Below, in pieces: positions 1 to 11,793 of a DNA stretch of 64,000 nt (positions within the stretch are counted from its first letter, which is position 1; every line of letters begins with the position of its first letter). The stretch lies in the NCBI GenBank assembly GCA_024734495.1, contig JALMQS010000844.1, positions 649,932-713,931 on the forward strand, written 5' to 3'. A program made the position numbers and the translations under genes. This stretch comes from Forficula auricularia. Its lineage: Eukaryota > Arthropoda > Insecta > Dermaptera > Forficulidae. The notes beneath the pieces were generated by a model. It did no database searches. It saw only the letters and a program-made list of their open reading frames with translations, and was not told where the DNA came from.

Positions 1-261
1 TACTAATAATAAAGGCACAAGGATAGATATAAACACAGTGTAATTCGTTTTAATGAGAAAAATATATAATATAAACAGAGCAAAAGAATCGTTAATAATA
101 ACAAAAGAGAAAAGCAAGGAATATACAAATGTAAACAAACAAAGAGAATAAATAAATGGAAATTTAATTAACATATATAAAATGTCTCGTCTTCGGTCCA
201 CCAAAGATTTATAATAATTTATTAAGAAAAATACTTTTGTTTACAATAAGATCAAGGAGAA
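1..261. other. AT-rich sequence, nothing recognised
   Basis: Low-complexity AT-rich DNA leading into the first inverted repeat. No convincing reading frame, RNA gene or terminal repeat is visible. Confidence 0.5.
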
Positions 262-1307
262 AACGGGTGAATTTTTGTTATCTTGATACAGTCTTTAAAC
301 TCAAAAACCGTGCATTATATAAAAAAGTTTCAAATAAAGTTTATTTAATATCAAGGGGGAAACTAAACTACGCTATTGTTTGTCTACCTAGAACAAACTT
401 TCAAGGGTACCTATTTCAAGGTCAAGTTCTGTTTTTTAAATTGAAACGTACTTATATGTTTCTGTACATATTCTGAATCTAGAAAAAAAACTGAACAACT
501 TTCATTACGAACTATTTTTTTATACGACATCAAATAAAAAAATATTAAATCAATTATATCTCAAAAAATCCTAATAATTATTTTTAACAATCATTCAACT
601 TAATTATCAAATATTTAATTGTTAAATAAATAATTTAATAATTTTGCGACACTGTTCTGAGACATTCCAGAATGTATTCACCGCATAAATTAAGACCATT
701 TCAATTCTTTCTTCAACAAAAATAAATGCTCCATTTTAATTATGGTAATATTTACAATATATAACTACTGGATAGACACGAGAAATGAACTTTTTTAAAG
801 TCAAGAATTTTAAGTAGTTCTTTAAAGTAGAAAATAATCTCTTAAATCTGTGTATAATGAAATAGTAAGATCATTTTATTTATAACAGTAAACACTTATT
901 TTCATTGTAACTTTTTGATTTAATAATTATTTGTTTAATAATTAATTTTTTGATCATTATTATTTGATAATTAAGTTGAATGATTGTTAAAAATAATTAT
1001 TAGGATTTTTTTTTTTTGAGATCTAATTGATTTAATATTTTTTATTATTTGATGTCGAATAAAAAAAAAGTTTTAATAAAAGTTGTTCAGTTTTTTTTTG
1101 TACATTCAGAATATGAAAAGAAATATATAGGTTTCCATTTAAAAACAGAAGTTGGCCTCAAAATAACTCTTGAATGCTTGTTCTAGGTCGACACACAATA
1201 GCGTAGTTTAATTTCCCGATATAAATAAACTTTTATTTAAAAATTTTTTCCATATAATGCACTGTTTTTGAGTTATAAGACTCTCAAGATAAAAAACTCA
1301 CCCGGTA
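262..1307. repeat. Foldback element with ~385-bp inverted arms
   Basis: The left arm (about 262-645) opens with ACGGGTGAATTTTTGTTATC. It reappears inverted at about 918-1307, which ends in AACTCACCCGGTAT. The arms are imperfect, with small indels and substitutions, and enclose a 270-bp AT-rich spacer. A third, single-arm copy lies at about 50845-51150, so this is a dispersed repeat family. No coding sequence and no clear target-site duplication is seen. The family is not recognised. Confidence 0.7.
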
Positions 1308-1446
1308 TAAACTATCATCTTTTAAGCTGGTTTTTACAAAACTATAATTGTTTCTATTTAATAACCAAGAATTGGTTTAAACTCTCATCTAAAACAGCTG
1401 ATTTGAAATATTTTACTCGAATGTCTCCCATATTGATTGGTTTGAG

Positions 1447-1752
1447 TCAGTGCCGTGACTAGCTTTTTTAGGGCTCTGTGCAAAAAATTTTTATGGCCCC
1501 TATATTTTTTGGGAAAAAGTAATTATAGTTCAAATAGATATCATATAAAAATTTATTGTTCACAAAAATATATTACATTATTTATATTATAAGAATATTT
1601 AATTTTCATTTAATTGATGTACTCTTCTAGCTTTCATTTGAGCAAAGCCAACAAATTTGTAAAGAAAAATCAATTAACAATTTCATTTTAGGGCCCCCTA
1701 GATCTCTGGGTCCTGTGCGGGTGCACCTGTTGCACCTACCTAGTTATGGCGA
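1447..1752. mobile_element. hAT-type MITE, 306 bp, with 9-bp TSD
   Basis: Terminal inverted repeats are TCAGTGCCGTGACTAG on the left and a decayed complement (CTAGTTATGGCGA) on the right. Directly outside lie identical copies of TGGTTTGAG (1438-1446 and 1753-1761), of which 8 bp is the expected hAT duplication. The inside is non-coding, with GGCCCC/GTGC-rich subterminal stretches. The size and absence of coding sequence make it a non-autonomous hAT derivative. Confidence 0.7.
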
Positions 1753-1774
1753 TGGTTTGAGTGATGTGTATTTT

Positions 1775-2433
1775 ATTAACCGACTTCAAAAAAGGAGGAG
1801 GTTCTCTATTCGACTGAGTTTTTTTTTTTTTGTGCCTATATTACCTCATATCTCCGCCAATTCTCAACCGATTTTGAAAATTTTTTTTGCATTGGGTCCA
1901 GCCTAGCTTCCGATTGATCCCATTTTTTTCGATTTTTTTCTCAGAGAGTAGTTAGACCTTTTTATTAGGGTTGCATGAGCTTAGGACCCTAACCCTCTTG
2001 TTTATCAGGGAGGGGAGGGAGGGGCTAGCTCTGAGAAAGTGTCTCCACGATGGATGAAGGTCACCAAACCATGGCAGTTCGCAAAGATGGCAGGCTGGAG
2101 GGGAAATGACTGTCCCAGGGAGGGTAGGGGAGGGAAGGCCAGCACTGAGAGCAGTGTCTCCCACATGGACACAGCCCCTCCAGCCGCCATCTTGCGACGG
2201 GCGGCTGGAGGGGAGTTTTTGCCCTGTCCTGACTGGAGACACCCCCACTCCTGCTTTTCTAGCCTCAGCTGTTCCTCCTTAGCTCCTTTGTTGCTGATGA
2301 AACCGGATTTCTGATGGGTTCTTTTTTTATCCAGGGCAAGTGCCCAGGGAGTCTTTAGGGCTGGTGTCATATTAATTTGGTCAAGTTCTGATGATATGAT
2401 CACTATTAATAACATCACTAAAAAGAGAAAATA
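1775..2433. other. CCGACTTCAAAA-type repeat end plus GC-rich island
   Basis: The first 170 bp begins CCGACTTCAAAAAAGGAGG, resembling the terminus of a dispersed insect repeat. From about 1975 to 2370 the base composition changes abruptly: G/C-rich, with GGGAGGGG runs and several CpGs in an otherwise AT-rich window. Both strands are open for 60-130 codons there (for example minus 2418-2005), but no known domain is recognised and high GC alone lengthens chance reading frames. It could be an inserted foreign or repeat-derived segment. Confidence 0.4.
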
Positions 2434-2813
2434 AAAATTTTTAAGAAAAAATAAAACGACTTCAACAAATTAAATGTAACAAATAAAATACACTAAAAAG
2501 GTATAAAATAATTATTATCTTATTTAGTTACATCCAAACGACGAAGATATACACGAAATTACTTTTTGAAGTCGGTACCAAACAAACCATACCTATAAGC
2601 GAGCGTACCCGCCAAACGTACTAAGTAAGATCCGTCGAGTGCGATTCTATAAAAGGTATATGTTTGGCACCGACTTCAAAAAGTAATTTCGTGTTAATAT
2701 TTGGTCGTTTAGTTGTGACTAAATAAGATAATAATTGTTTTATACCTTTTAGTGTATTTTTATATTTGTTGCACTTAATTTTTTGAAGTCGGTTTTATTT
2801 TTCTTAAAAATTA
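2434..2813. repeat. Foldback repeat with CCGACTTCAAAAA arms
   Basis: Arms of about 145 bp (2434-2577 and 2669-2813) are inverted copies of each other. Inner ends read TTTTTGAAGTCGGTACC and GGCACCGACTTCAAAAA. Outer ends contain another CGACTTCAA motif followed by a run of A and T. The spacer is about 90 bp. The motif is shared with 1775-1790, so this and the preceding repeat are probably pieces of one family. Confidence 0.65.
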
Positions 2814-3146
2814 TATTCATTATTATCTCAGAAACTGTGTTGTAACAATGAATTAAAATTTTCTTAAAAAATGTATTAGTTATTGTTTAATGTTGATCTA
2901 GTTTTTATAGCTATAGTAATGGCAAGAAGAGTTTCTTAATTATAATTAAATATTTATGTAAACTTTCCGATATCCCGTATAGTTCAATTTATAAGATTTA
3001 GTTGAAAGTTTTTGTTTTGCCAGAGTAGCAGAGTTGTTGATTCACAAAGAGAAACAAAGAGATTAGATCCTCTGCTTGATGCAAATAAACATATACATAT
3101 ATGTCAAGATGATATACCTGTATATACATATTATTCATTCGCTCGA

Positions 3147-3182
3147 GACTCATAGTTTCGAAGTCTCGGTCTTCATCATCAG
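3147..3182 (-). ncRNA. Hammerhead-ribozyme-like core
   Basis: Read on the minus strand: CTGATGA, a stem closed by GAAG and CTTC, GAAA, then CTATGAGTC. This is the order of conserved hammerhead blocks. It is the mirror partner of the core at 3375-3409. Confidence 0.5.
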
Positions 3183-3374
3183 TCTTTCTTCAATTATAAA
3201 TGTTTTTCATGGAGTCAATATCAAGAGTGGATACTTCGAAAACTTTGGTGATTCCTTCGCTCACTGGAAAGCTTGAAGCAACTCTAGCTTTCCAGTGACG
3301 AGCTGAACACCAAGTTTTCAGTATCCATATGATATTGACTCCATGAAAAACATTTACAATTGAAGAAAGACTTG

Positions 3375-3409
3375 CTGATGATGAAGACCAAGTCTTCGAA
3401 ACTATAGTC
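3375..3409 (+). ncRNA. Hammerhead-ribozyme-like core with palindromic stem III
   Basis: CTGATGA (3375-3381) is followed by a 6-bp stem II (GAAGAC / GTCTTC), GAA, then the self-complementary octamer ACTATAGT (3401-3408) and C at the cleavage position. A palindromic stem III with no loop is what a dimer-dependent hammerhead would need. Stem I pairing is weak here. Confidence 0.55.
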
Positions 3410-3798
3410 TCAAAACAAGCAAATAATATATATATACAGATATATCATCTTGATATATATGTGTATATGTTTATTTGCATCAAGCGGTAGTATGTAATCT
3501 CTTTGTTTCTCTTCTTTGTCAATTTATAAGAGTCTAGAAAAACTCTTGAATTTTAATATCCCCTCTGGAATACACCCCAGCAATTTAAAAAATGAATTGC
3601 CATACTTCTTCAGCACTCCGTTGAAATCGCCGGCAGCGGTCATCAATTCTAGAAGAAGGCAACAATGTTTTATTTTAAATGTATCTTTCTTCATTCAATC
3701 TCGAATATTCTTTGTCAGATCTTCTTCAAGTTCTATACCTAGTTTTTATAAATAATTGCGTTAAAACTATTATCATTTTTTGTATATTTACCCTCGAA

Positions 3799-5131
3799 AT
3801 GGAATATAATAATTTCAATGCAATTGATGAATTCTCCGAAAGTGAAGATGAATTCGAATTTAACTTATACATCGACAATTTGGCTGAAATTAATAATATA
3901 AATGAAGATGTAAATAGTGATAGTGATAGCAGCGATATAATAGTTAGTCGCCTTTTTTTCTGATGTATTTATTTACAAGAGCTCGATTCAATCAAATATT
4001 TTGGATGCTCCATTTAAAAACACCTGACTCGGGAAGCAAAAATCTTAAAACTCGATACAACGAGCCAACATTTTTTTAGACTATTTAGATTCAAAATTTT
4101 CTGAACATTTTATTCCTGGTAAAAATATTTGTGTAGACGAATCCATTGTAAAATTTAAAGGGAAAATTTCTTTCATTATTTACAACCCTATTAAGCCAAC
4201 AAACTGGGGTATAAGAATCTATGCAATGGCGGATTCTGAAACAGGATATATCTATTCTATCTTACCTTATTATGGAAGTATTACATCTGAAAATCTTATT
4301 CGTTCAGATTTACCAGTCAGCACTAGAATTCCTCTGCATTTATGTCAAAAGCTGCTAGAACCCCAGAGGCACGGGGTTACCATATGTTTACTGATAGATA
4401 TTATACCAGTATACCTTTAGCAGAAGAATTAATGAAATTGAAATGCCACTTGACTGGTACTATAAAAGCTAACAGGAAAGGTATCCCGACCTTTATGAAA
4501 AAACTTAAGTTTTCGGATAAAAAAACTATTGTTTGTAAAAAAGGAAAAAATCATGTTCTTAGCCTGGAAAGACAAAAGGATTGTATCACTTTTGAGTACT
4601 TGGAATGATAGATTCAAAAAGAATTCTTCGGGGGGTACGGAAGTAAATATTAGAAAGCCTAATGTAGTTGTAACTTACACAAATTCTATGGGTGGTGTAG
4701 ATCGAGCTGATCATTATGCATCTACCTATTGTTTTTTGAGAAAGTCTCTTAAATGGTGGAAAAAATGTTTTTTGGGGCCTGGAAGTGTCTGTAATTAATT
4801 CATATATCTTATATAAAATTGAAAAACAAAACAAAACGAAAAACCATTGACACATTTGAAATATGTTAAACTGTTAGTCGATCAACTGATTAATAATTTT
4901 CGACAAGAAAAATCTAGAGCCTCTACGTCATCATCTGAGATCAGGTTAAACGGAAAAATTCATGAAATGCGCAAAGGTTAAAAAAGAGATTGCATTGTTT
5001 GCTCCAATAGACAGAAGAAAGGTGAAAGACGAGAAACGAGTGAATATTGTGATACTTGCCCTGGTAAGCCAAGAATGCATCTTGGGGATTGTTTTTCAAG
5101 ATACTATAAAATGAAGAAATCTAAAAAGTGA
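3799..5131 (+). pseudogene. piggyBac-family transposase, decayed
   Basis: DDE transposase of the PGBD type, which cuts and pastes at TTAA sites. An ATG at 3799 starts an acidic N-terminus (runs of E, D and S) that breaks at 3963. The core continues in shifted frames. It has the first catalytic Asp in CVDES (about 4135), the piggyBac signature WGIRIYAMADSETGY, the second Asp in MFTDRYYT (about 4392) and the MGGVDRADH block (about 4690-4720) followed by KWWKK. A cysteine-rich C-terminus (CIVCSN...CDTC) ends near 5131. At least four frameshifts and a loss of roughly 100 codons between the N-terminus and core make it non-functional. Confidence 0.85.
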
Positions 5132-5261
5132 TTTTTATAAAATATATTGTATTTTTATATTTTCATAGTAATATTGTATTAATAAAGCATATTTTTAAAG
5201 TGTATTCACGTTTTTTTTAATGACAAAGCAATTTTCAATATTCTACAGCGGCGCGCTCGCG

Positions 5262-5360
5262 CCATTGAAAATAGCCTGGAGTAGCTGATAGCCCATAGGA
5301 AAAATGAGTCGGATTTGCTGATAGGTCATATTAAAAATTGTTCGGAGTGCAAAGGGTTAA
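5262..5360. repeat. piggyBac 3' terminal sequence and TTAA site
   Basis: The sequence ends TTCGGAGTGCAAAGGG followed directly by TTAA (5357-5360), the piggyBac target tetranucleotide. The same region has a palindromic GCGCGCTCGCGCC motif. The matching left end (TTAACCCTTTGC...) is not found upstream of 3799, so the 5' end has been lost, perhaps near the foldback at 2997-3518. Confidence 0.65.
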
Positions 5361-5767
5361 AAAAATTAAAAGCCCAAAAAGCGACCCCGTAATTCCTAGA
5401 TCCCGCGAAACAATACCTACGACAGAGATACTTTTTTAATATCCAAAAAAATATTCTAGTCATTGAGTTATAACAAGTGTATGTTTTTAAATAAAAAATA
5501 GATCTGTGTCGTAGGACACCGGATAGGAACGAAGTTCCTTATTATAAAAATATTAATTTTAAGTTCTATTCTAGGTATAAAGAAAAATAATTATTCGGGT
5601 ATACATTTTTATTATGATTTTTTTATCGATAAAAAGCAAAGAAACTACTTTATAAAATTATCTTAACACCTTTATTTTATTTACAATGATTTATAAAAAT
5701 ATATAATATATAATAATAATAATATACAAAAAGAAACAGGTATTTATATGAATAATAATAATTAAGC
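5361..5767. other. Non-coding, contains GGAACGAAGTTCC palindrome
   Basis: AT-rich, mostly featureless. The palindrome GGAACGAAGTTCCTTAT at about 5526 recurs inverted at about 6765-6780 (ATAAGGAACTTCGTTCC), on the other side of the endonuclease remnant. This suggests that 5500-6785 is one mobile unit. Confidence 0.4.
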
Positions 5768-6637
5768 CTAATTATGTTCTATCATAGAAACTATAGCTTT
5801 ATGGTAACTAAAATAAGATATATATATTTGTGATTCGATTTTTGCCAAATATCTCGAGAAAACAGCATCGATAGTAGTATTGTCTCTCGTAGTGGATTCA
5901 TCTTCATTATTGTTCATATTTAAATCAAATGTATTTTTCAGAAAAGTTTTAAATGACTCTGATTGCTTATCTTTGAAGTTAATATTGAAGTCACCTGCCA
6001 AAATTAGTGGAAGTTGGTCATAATTGGTACCATACTCTTCAAGTAATGCTGTAGATGCTGCAGAATACTCCAACAGTGATCGATGTATGAATCCTTGTAT
6101 GTCTATTAACTTCTGTTTCTGTGCAATGTAAACGACTACCATTACGATTTCAACGCCGTTTTCCATCTTGCAAATAGCAGAACAAATATCTCCAACAGGT
6201 GAATGTCTAAAACCAAAGTCATTAGCATTTCTCATTATTATGTCCATATTTGGTGAAACAATATTAACAGTGTCGTCATTCGATTGGTAAATCGCAACTC
6301 CACCTGATCGAACATTACCTCTTTTATAATGGACGATACAATTAAAATTCGGTATTTCATATAGCTGATCATTGTCCATATTTGTCTCAGATAGTAATAA
6401 AATGTTTGTTTTTTGAGTAACTGAATCAGTTAAATCCAAGCGATGACTCTTTAAACTTTGAACGTTAAATGTTAAAGTTGAAACACCTTTTTTATTACTA
6501 ATGAAATCTACGATTGTTCTTGCTCTTGTATGTAAAGAATTTAATGATAACCTTTTGAATTCTGTAAGTAACCTTTCCGTCGATCTAGCTTGCACTCGAT
6601 TATGATAAAACTTAAACTTAGTTGGATTCCCGACCAC
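5768..6637 (-). pseudogene. Endonuclease/exonuclease/phosphatase-type domain of a Helentron or LINE-like element
   Basis: A 289-codon frame without an ATG at its 5' end. Recognisable order: TFNVQSL near residue 57 (metal-binding Asn region), LLLSETNMDN (catalytic Glu), RSGGVAIYQ, LILAGDFNINF (the GDFN catalytic block), TTIDAVFSRY and SYFSYHKAIVS (the SDH position, here altered to SYHK). This layout and the upstream RLLTEFKRLSLNSL resemble the endonuclease fused to Helentron-type rolling-circle transposons, from memory of that family. It could instead be a LINE endonuclease. The helicase and Rep parts are absent, so it is a terminal fragment. Confidence 0.65.
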
Positions 6638-7283
6638 AGCACAAGCCAGAGGCCCCGCCTCCAGAGTGGCTGAGTGGATGCGCGCGCATGAGCATTGGCT
6701 CGCTTTTTCTTAACGTTACGGACATTTTTCACCGGTTAGGGTACCACTCCGAGGCGTCCCATAAGGAACTTCGTTCCAAAAAAATGTGTGTGTCATTTCC
6801 GACGCACGACTGGATTTTACTCATTCAGATCGACTGTCTAAATAGGCACAAAAAACTTAGGCACTAGTCTAAGAAAAAGATTAATACCATATCAAATGAT
6901 AAATAAACGAATCAGTGAAAATACCTAAATAAAATTTCAAATATTAATTAGATCAATAGCGCCGTCGTTATTAATTCACTGTGACTAGAGGCTTATGGTA
7001 ACTGAAATAAGACACATGAACGTTGGTAGATATGTGGTTCACAAATCTTACCCACAAATCAATACCCACGAATTATAAATAAAATCTATAATATAAATGT
7101 TATATAAATTTTAAATAAATATTATAATTAAATTTAAAATAAGAATTATATATAATATAATATATATAATATAATATGTATGATATATCTAAAATAATAA
7201 CAATAAAGTATAAATATAACATAAGTATATAATATAAAAAATGAATAGTTATAGTGATTGTCTAATTATCTAAGTTTAACCAT
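6638..7283. other. Non-coding, element flank
   Basis: Contains a CpG-bearing stretch (6640-6700), the inverted ATAAGGAACTTCGTTCC motif, and a decayed repeat of the 5790-5830 sequence at about 7010 (TTATGGTAACTGAAATAAGA). The rest is AT-rich with TA-rich runs at 7140-7240. Confidence 0.35.
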
Positions 7284-7460
7284 AATACGTTAGAGAAAGA
7301 CGTTAAGTTGCGCCAGTCGCAACCGTGATGCTCAATGCGTATGTGAGCATCGCTTTTCCGATTTTTGCACGCGAAATCGCTATGGCAAAAGCTATCCGCT
7401 GGGCGGAACAGCGCTAGGCAAAAGCGATCCGCTGAGCGGAACAGCCGTAAACAAATCCAG
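7284..7460. repeat. GC-rich segment with 29-bp direct repeat
   Basis: GGCAAAAGCTATCCGCTG and its near copy occur at 7384-7412 and 7417-7445, each ending GCGGAACAGC. They lie in a short, CpG-rich stretch unlike its surroundings. The family is not recognised. Confidence 0.45.
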
Positions 7461-9521
7461 GTTTATTTACACAATTAATTTTTTTTCTCATTCTTGAACA
7501 ATCAGCGAATCTGTGCAGATCATGTTCTGCTAATCAGAGTCCAGTCTCCCATTTTACTCACTTATTTTTGCTTGCTGGTGTTCATCCTTCCCCATATCAA
7601 TTGTATATTGATAAAATATCAACTAGTGAGTCGATATTTAATGTCAGAATACCACAGCTGGACTTCTAAACTCCTGCTTCCTGGTAGCCGTACTATTTCC
7701 TCTCTCTCTCAGTACCGACTTCAGTGGAAGGAAGTACACGTTCGTTTTATTTATGGTACGGATTGGCCTAGAAGAAATTTACAACCTCAACGGATTCGTC
7801 AAACATTTTTCAACAAACTGATAAGTGAAACTATTTGATCCAATACTCTTTCTTACACTTTCCTTCAATTCCTTCTAACTGAAAAACTCTCTCTCTTCTC
7901 ATTGAATACAATCCATTTGGTTTTTGAACTTTACATCTCATACTACGTCTTAATAATCTCGCATACTCATTTGTTCTTTCGCAATCAAACTCAACTTTTC
8001 CCAATTTATGTTAATAATTTATAGTATAAATAGACTAATATATTTACTATATTTATTTGAATAACTCTACCGCCTTGAACTATTTTATTTATTTTCTAAA
8101 TAAATATGGCCGCCTCTTTAATGGCTAACTAGCTCTTATTTTAATTCTAATTAAACATTTTTTATTCCTGTTACTACTAATAGCTTTAATTGAAAATTGT
8201 TAATTATATTTAATTTTATTATAATATATTTTTTTCCTCTTATTTCAATTATTGTTATCCATACTATTAATTAATTAATTTTAAATTTATTCATTTATTT
8301 GTTCAAAATACTTTCTGGTTAACTAACATATAATTTTATCCTGTTAATAATAATAAAAATAATTTGATAATTTCTAATCATAATTTCTATTCACAATTCT
8401 ATTGAACTTTTCAATTATTTGTCAGATAATTTGTTTTTGCTTCTATTTATTACTCAAATTAATAAATCAATCTGTTTAAAAATCCCATTTTCCCATTCAT
8501 TTAATTTTTTTTCTTGTTACTTTTTTATTTATATTTCGACTTTCAGATGTAAGCAAGAACCTTCTTATTAAATTCAATTTCATACATAATATGGTGATTA
8601 TTTATTCACATTAAAACTAACATAAAAGTTTAAGTGTGTTGAGCAGCTGTAAAATTTTTGGAGTCACTTCATCATCGCTGTTATTATTTTTTTCCCTGCT
8701 AGCATATTTTTATTTTTGTTGAACTTTGAATTTTTCTTTTTTCTTTTTTTTTTCACCCTGACTATCAGTTGGCTCAACCAGACGTATCAAATTATAGGGT
8801 TGAATTGTATATGATATATGTATATAAATAAAATCATCATTTAATTTTGAGATTAATTAAATAGAAAATTTCTAAATATCAAGTAATAAAGTTTCAAATG
8901 TTTTAAAAAATAAATAAGCACTCGACAGGGATGGAACCGGTCATGTTGCATACTATATATAATAGCCTAGATTAATTTGCAGCAACGCTCAGAGAATGCT
9001 GCCGACAGGGAGAGCTGATGCCGTCGGTATATTTGCGGCAAATTTGAAATATAATTGTAATTTGAACTCAAATTTCGAAATGAAAGACTCCAATTGATTT
9101 TAAATTAAGAAACATTAAATATATTGATAATTATTCCTCCCCCCCCCCTCAGCACTGAAAAATTAAATATTCAATTCTCCCTTTCTTTGCGCACAGAAAA
9201 AGAAATTAATCACATCTTATTTGATTTATATTTTATATATTATTTGTTTATTTTTTTAATAATTTGCCACTTTTTAATAATTTTTTAAAAAAATCTAATA
9301 TCACAATGCTGTAGGTTATAGAAAAAATCCTTCCAGATTTATATCTAGAGCCTCATTTCTGTAGCTGTGTCAGGACGAAAATGAGGCAAAAACTTTTAAG
9401 AGACTATGTATTTTCGGGAGTTTACAAGTATACATTTGGAGTGTGGTTTTTTAAGAGGAATAAAACTTTTGGACCGAGACGCTGCCCGCCAGGGCACCAG
9501 CATGGAGGGCCGAAGTTGAGG
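7461..9521. other. AT-rich intergenic DNA
   Basis: No gene is supported. A 114-codon frame at 7494-7838 starts on TTG and shows no known domain. A short GC-richer stretch (8925-9060) and another (9340-9520, with GCCTCATTT...AAAATGAGGC as an imperfect hairpin) look like decayed repeats. Confidence 0.4.
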
Positions 9522-9538
9522 GCGTGCCGAAGGCACGC
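9522..9538. repeat. Perfect hairpin, 7-bp stem
   Basis: GCGTGCC GAA GGCACGC in a GC-rich patch (9475-9550), followed by an AAT/AT microsatellite (about 9562-9620). Rolling-circle transposons end in such hairpins, but the expected CTRR terminus does not follow, so the origin is open. Confidence 0.4.
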
Positions 9539-10502
9539 ACGAAAAGCCTCGTTTATATAGATAATAATAATAATAATAATAATATAATATATTTATATAT
9601 ATATATAATATAATAATAATATTTTTTCGATTAATTTTTCAATGTCAATTTTAAAATCCGCGCCTAAAAATGTTTGAATGATGTTGCCCTTTTTCACCAC
9701 CAGAAGAGTGTGCGTACGAAAAACGTAACGCTGTCATTCGTTGACTGAATTTTACTACCCATAATTTTCCATACCGGGCTCCTTATATGCAAATCGATTC
9801 TTACGGAGTAAACTCCAAAAAAAATTGTTATGCTGATGATAACAAGCATAAAAGTGTTCGAAACGCCGTTATATGACATCATTAAACTAAATAAAAAAAA
9901 CCTGTTTTATGTTAAATCAAAAAATAAACAATAAAATAAGAACCAGTTCAAGAGAAGAAAAAATATTTTGAAATAAGAAAGGACCTCTATATTTTAATTT
10001 GGAAAAAAATGAGAGTGAATTGGCTGGTTTAGAAAGTGTCATGAATATTGTGAACTGATGCTACATTCCGATAAGCCTTTTATGTATGGGAAAGATAAAT
10101 AATGTATCTTACATTTTCGTTATTATTTCTATTAAGGTTGGCTTGGACATTAAAGCAATGTTGGATTCAAAATCTGAATTTTTAATATGTTATTAATCGA
10201 TAACAAAAACGGATAAAATAATTTTATGAAAAGGATCTGACCAAGAGTTTTCGTGTAATTTATTGTTAAAAATCGGACTTTTAACAGGTAGTTGTAATCG
10301 GGAATGTTGGCTGAAAGTATATATTTCAATTAATCTAGCCAAATTGTATGATGAGAAAAAAACAAAAAAAAATTTATTTATTTAGATAAATTATCGTAGG
10401 TAACGTTAAAAAAAACTTTCTGACCCAGGGTTTTGTAAATATTCAAATCTAAATGATCGAACATATCAGTCCACTTCACTTAAAAATAAAGTACCTGGAG
10501 GC
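9539..10502. other. AT-rich intergenic DNA with microsatellite
   Basis: An ATA/TA microsatellite occupies about 9562-9620. The rest is unique-looking AT-rich sequence without supported genes. Confidence 0.4.
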
Positions 10503-10519
10503 ACCGAGCGATGCTCGGT
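10503..10519. repeat. Perfect hairpin, 7-bp stem
   Basis: ACCGAGC GAT GCTCGGT sits at the edge of a C-rich segment (10525-10615). Another GC hairpin-like motif (GCGTGCC...GGACACGC) lies at about 10789. These resemble termini of non-autonomous rolling-circle elements, but no complete element is seen. Confidence 0.4.
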
Positions 10520-10837
10520 AACCTCTGCCCCCCTCCCGAAACCATACACGTCGCCCCCAACACTGCACCCCACCTCCCGCAGCCCCCACATCCATCCCCA
10601 ACCCCGACCCAGTTTTTGCATTTCTATCTTTCTAATAGTCCAAATTATGTGTATATTTGTTTACTCGTACACGAATTTGCCCACATTCGTTCATATTGAT
10701 AAACATTATAAATTAATAAATAGGAAAATAATAATAAAAAATAATAATCGTATAGGATCTGAAATCAAAACATAAAATTAAAAAAAATGCGTGCCTCTCG
10801 GGACACGCGATAGAAGTGATAACTTTCACTAACCAAA

Positions 10838-11574
10838 TATTTTGTTCGGAAGACAATTTCAAGAAGAGGACCTTCAAATTCTCCTGGACAAATTCTCTGA
10901 AAATTCCGATCGGCTTAACATGCAAGTCTCTACCACCAAGACAAAATGCATGACGATTGCAAAAGCTTCCTTAGGTGTAACTTAGTCATCAACAACAGTC
11001 CAATAGAACAAGTCCCAAGCTTTAACTATCTGGGAGTTCAGATTTCTAGCAGACGAAACCTTAAGGAAGAAGTAACTTCGCAAGTCATCAAAGGAGCAAA
11101 AATTTCGGGCTGCCTATCCAATCTAGTCTGGAAAAATAAGTTTATGTCTTCCGAAAGTAAAATTAGGATATATAAGACCTGTGTTCGCCCGATAATAACA
11201 TATGGGGCTGAGTCCAGGGCAGACACAACCGTTACAAAGCAGCTTCTCCGGACAACTGAGATGAGAGTTGTAAGAGCCATCCATTCTAAGACCCTACATG
11301 ACAAAATCCGGAGCGAACACCTTAGGAAAATAAGTGGTCTTCAGGACATAGTCGATTGGGTCCATGTAAGAAGAAGATGCTGGGCTGCCCATGTAGACAG
11401 AATGCAAGACGACCGTCTCCCGAAAATATTGGCAAAAAACCGTCCCGAGGGGGTCAGAAGCCGTGGAAGACCAAAAAAACGATGGAAAGAGAGTTATGAC
11501 CCTGATGACTGATTATAATATGTTGGAGAACAGGTTTTCACACCTATATAGAAGAATAAGAAGAAGAAGAAGAA
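10838..11574 (+). pseudogene. LINE reverse transcriptase, C-terminal fragment
   Basis: The 3' end of a non-LTR retrotransposon. Translation runs through a thumb-like stretch (DKFSENSDRLNMQVSTTKTK), then FNYLGVQISS, IRIYKTCVRPIITYGAE and RTTEMRVVRAIHSKTLHDKI. It ends with the RRRCWAAHVDRMQDDRLPK block and the basic GRPKKRWKE motif typical of insect R1/RTE-like proteins. Coding stops at 11512 and the element ends in an AGAAGA-rich tail (11550-11574). The 5' part, including endonuclease and the catalytic RT core, is missing, as is normal for a truncated LINE insertion. A fragment of the same family lies at 26283-26620. Confidence 0.8.
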
Positions 11575-11793
11575 TTTCAACGATAATTGCCCGGAAAAAA
11601 TAGAATTGAATATTTAATTTTAATTAGAAGAGGGGGGGGTGGCCAAGGAATAATTATTAATATATTTAATGTTTCTGGATTTAAAATTAATTGTTGTCTT
11701 TCTTTCAGCTTAATTCATTATACATATTTCAAATTTGCCTCGCCGCAATTTATTCAATGAATTCTATTTATTAAATACATAGCTATATATAAT

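Larger units (their letters stand above)
2997..3518 (-). mobile_element. Penelope-like foldback element with hammerhead motifs, 13-bp TSD
   Basis: A 522-bp inverted-repeat element is flanked by direct copies of TCAATTTATAAGA (2984-2996 and 3519-3531). The arms meet around 3280. Each carries a hammerhead-like core, minus strand 3182-3147 and plus strand 3409-3375. A non-palindromic tail lies on the left (about 2997-3040), so the sense strand is taken as minus. The tail matches sequence at 35531-35580, and again in the duplicated segment near 40310. No coding sequence remains. Confidence 0.7.

Noticed and set aside
262..1307. Penelope-like assignment for the first foldback
   Set aside because: No hammerhead-like core, tail or target duplication could be found in its arms.
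2005..2418. Minus-strand 137-codon frame in the GC island as a gene
   Set aside because: No known domain, both strands are open, and GC-rich sequence has few stops by chance.
7494..7838. 114-codon frame as a gene
   Set aside because: It starts on TTG, has no recognisable motif, and sits in AT-rich DNA near decayed repeats.
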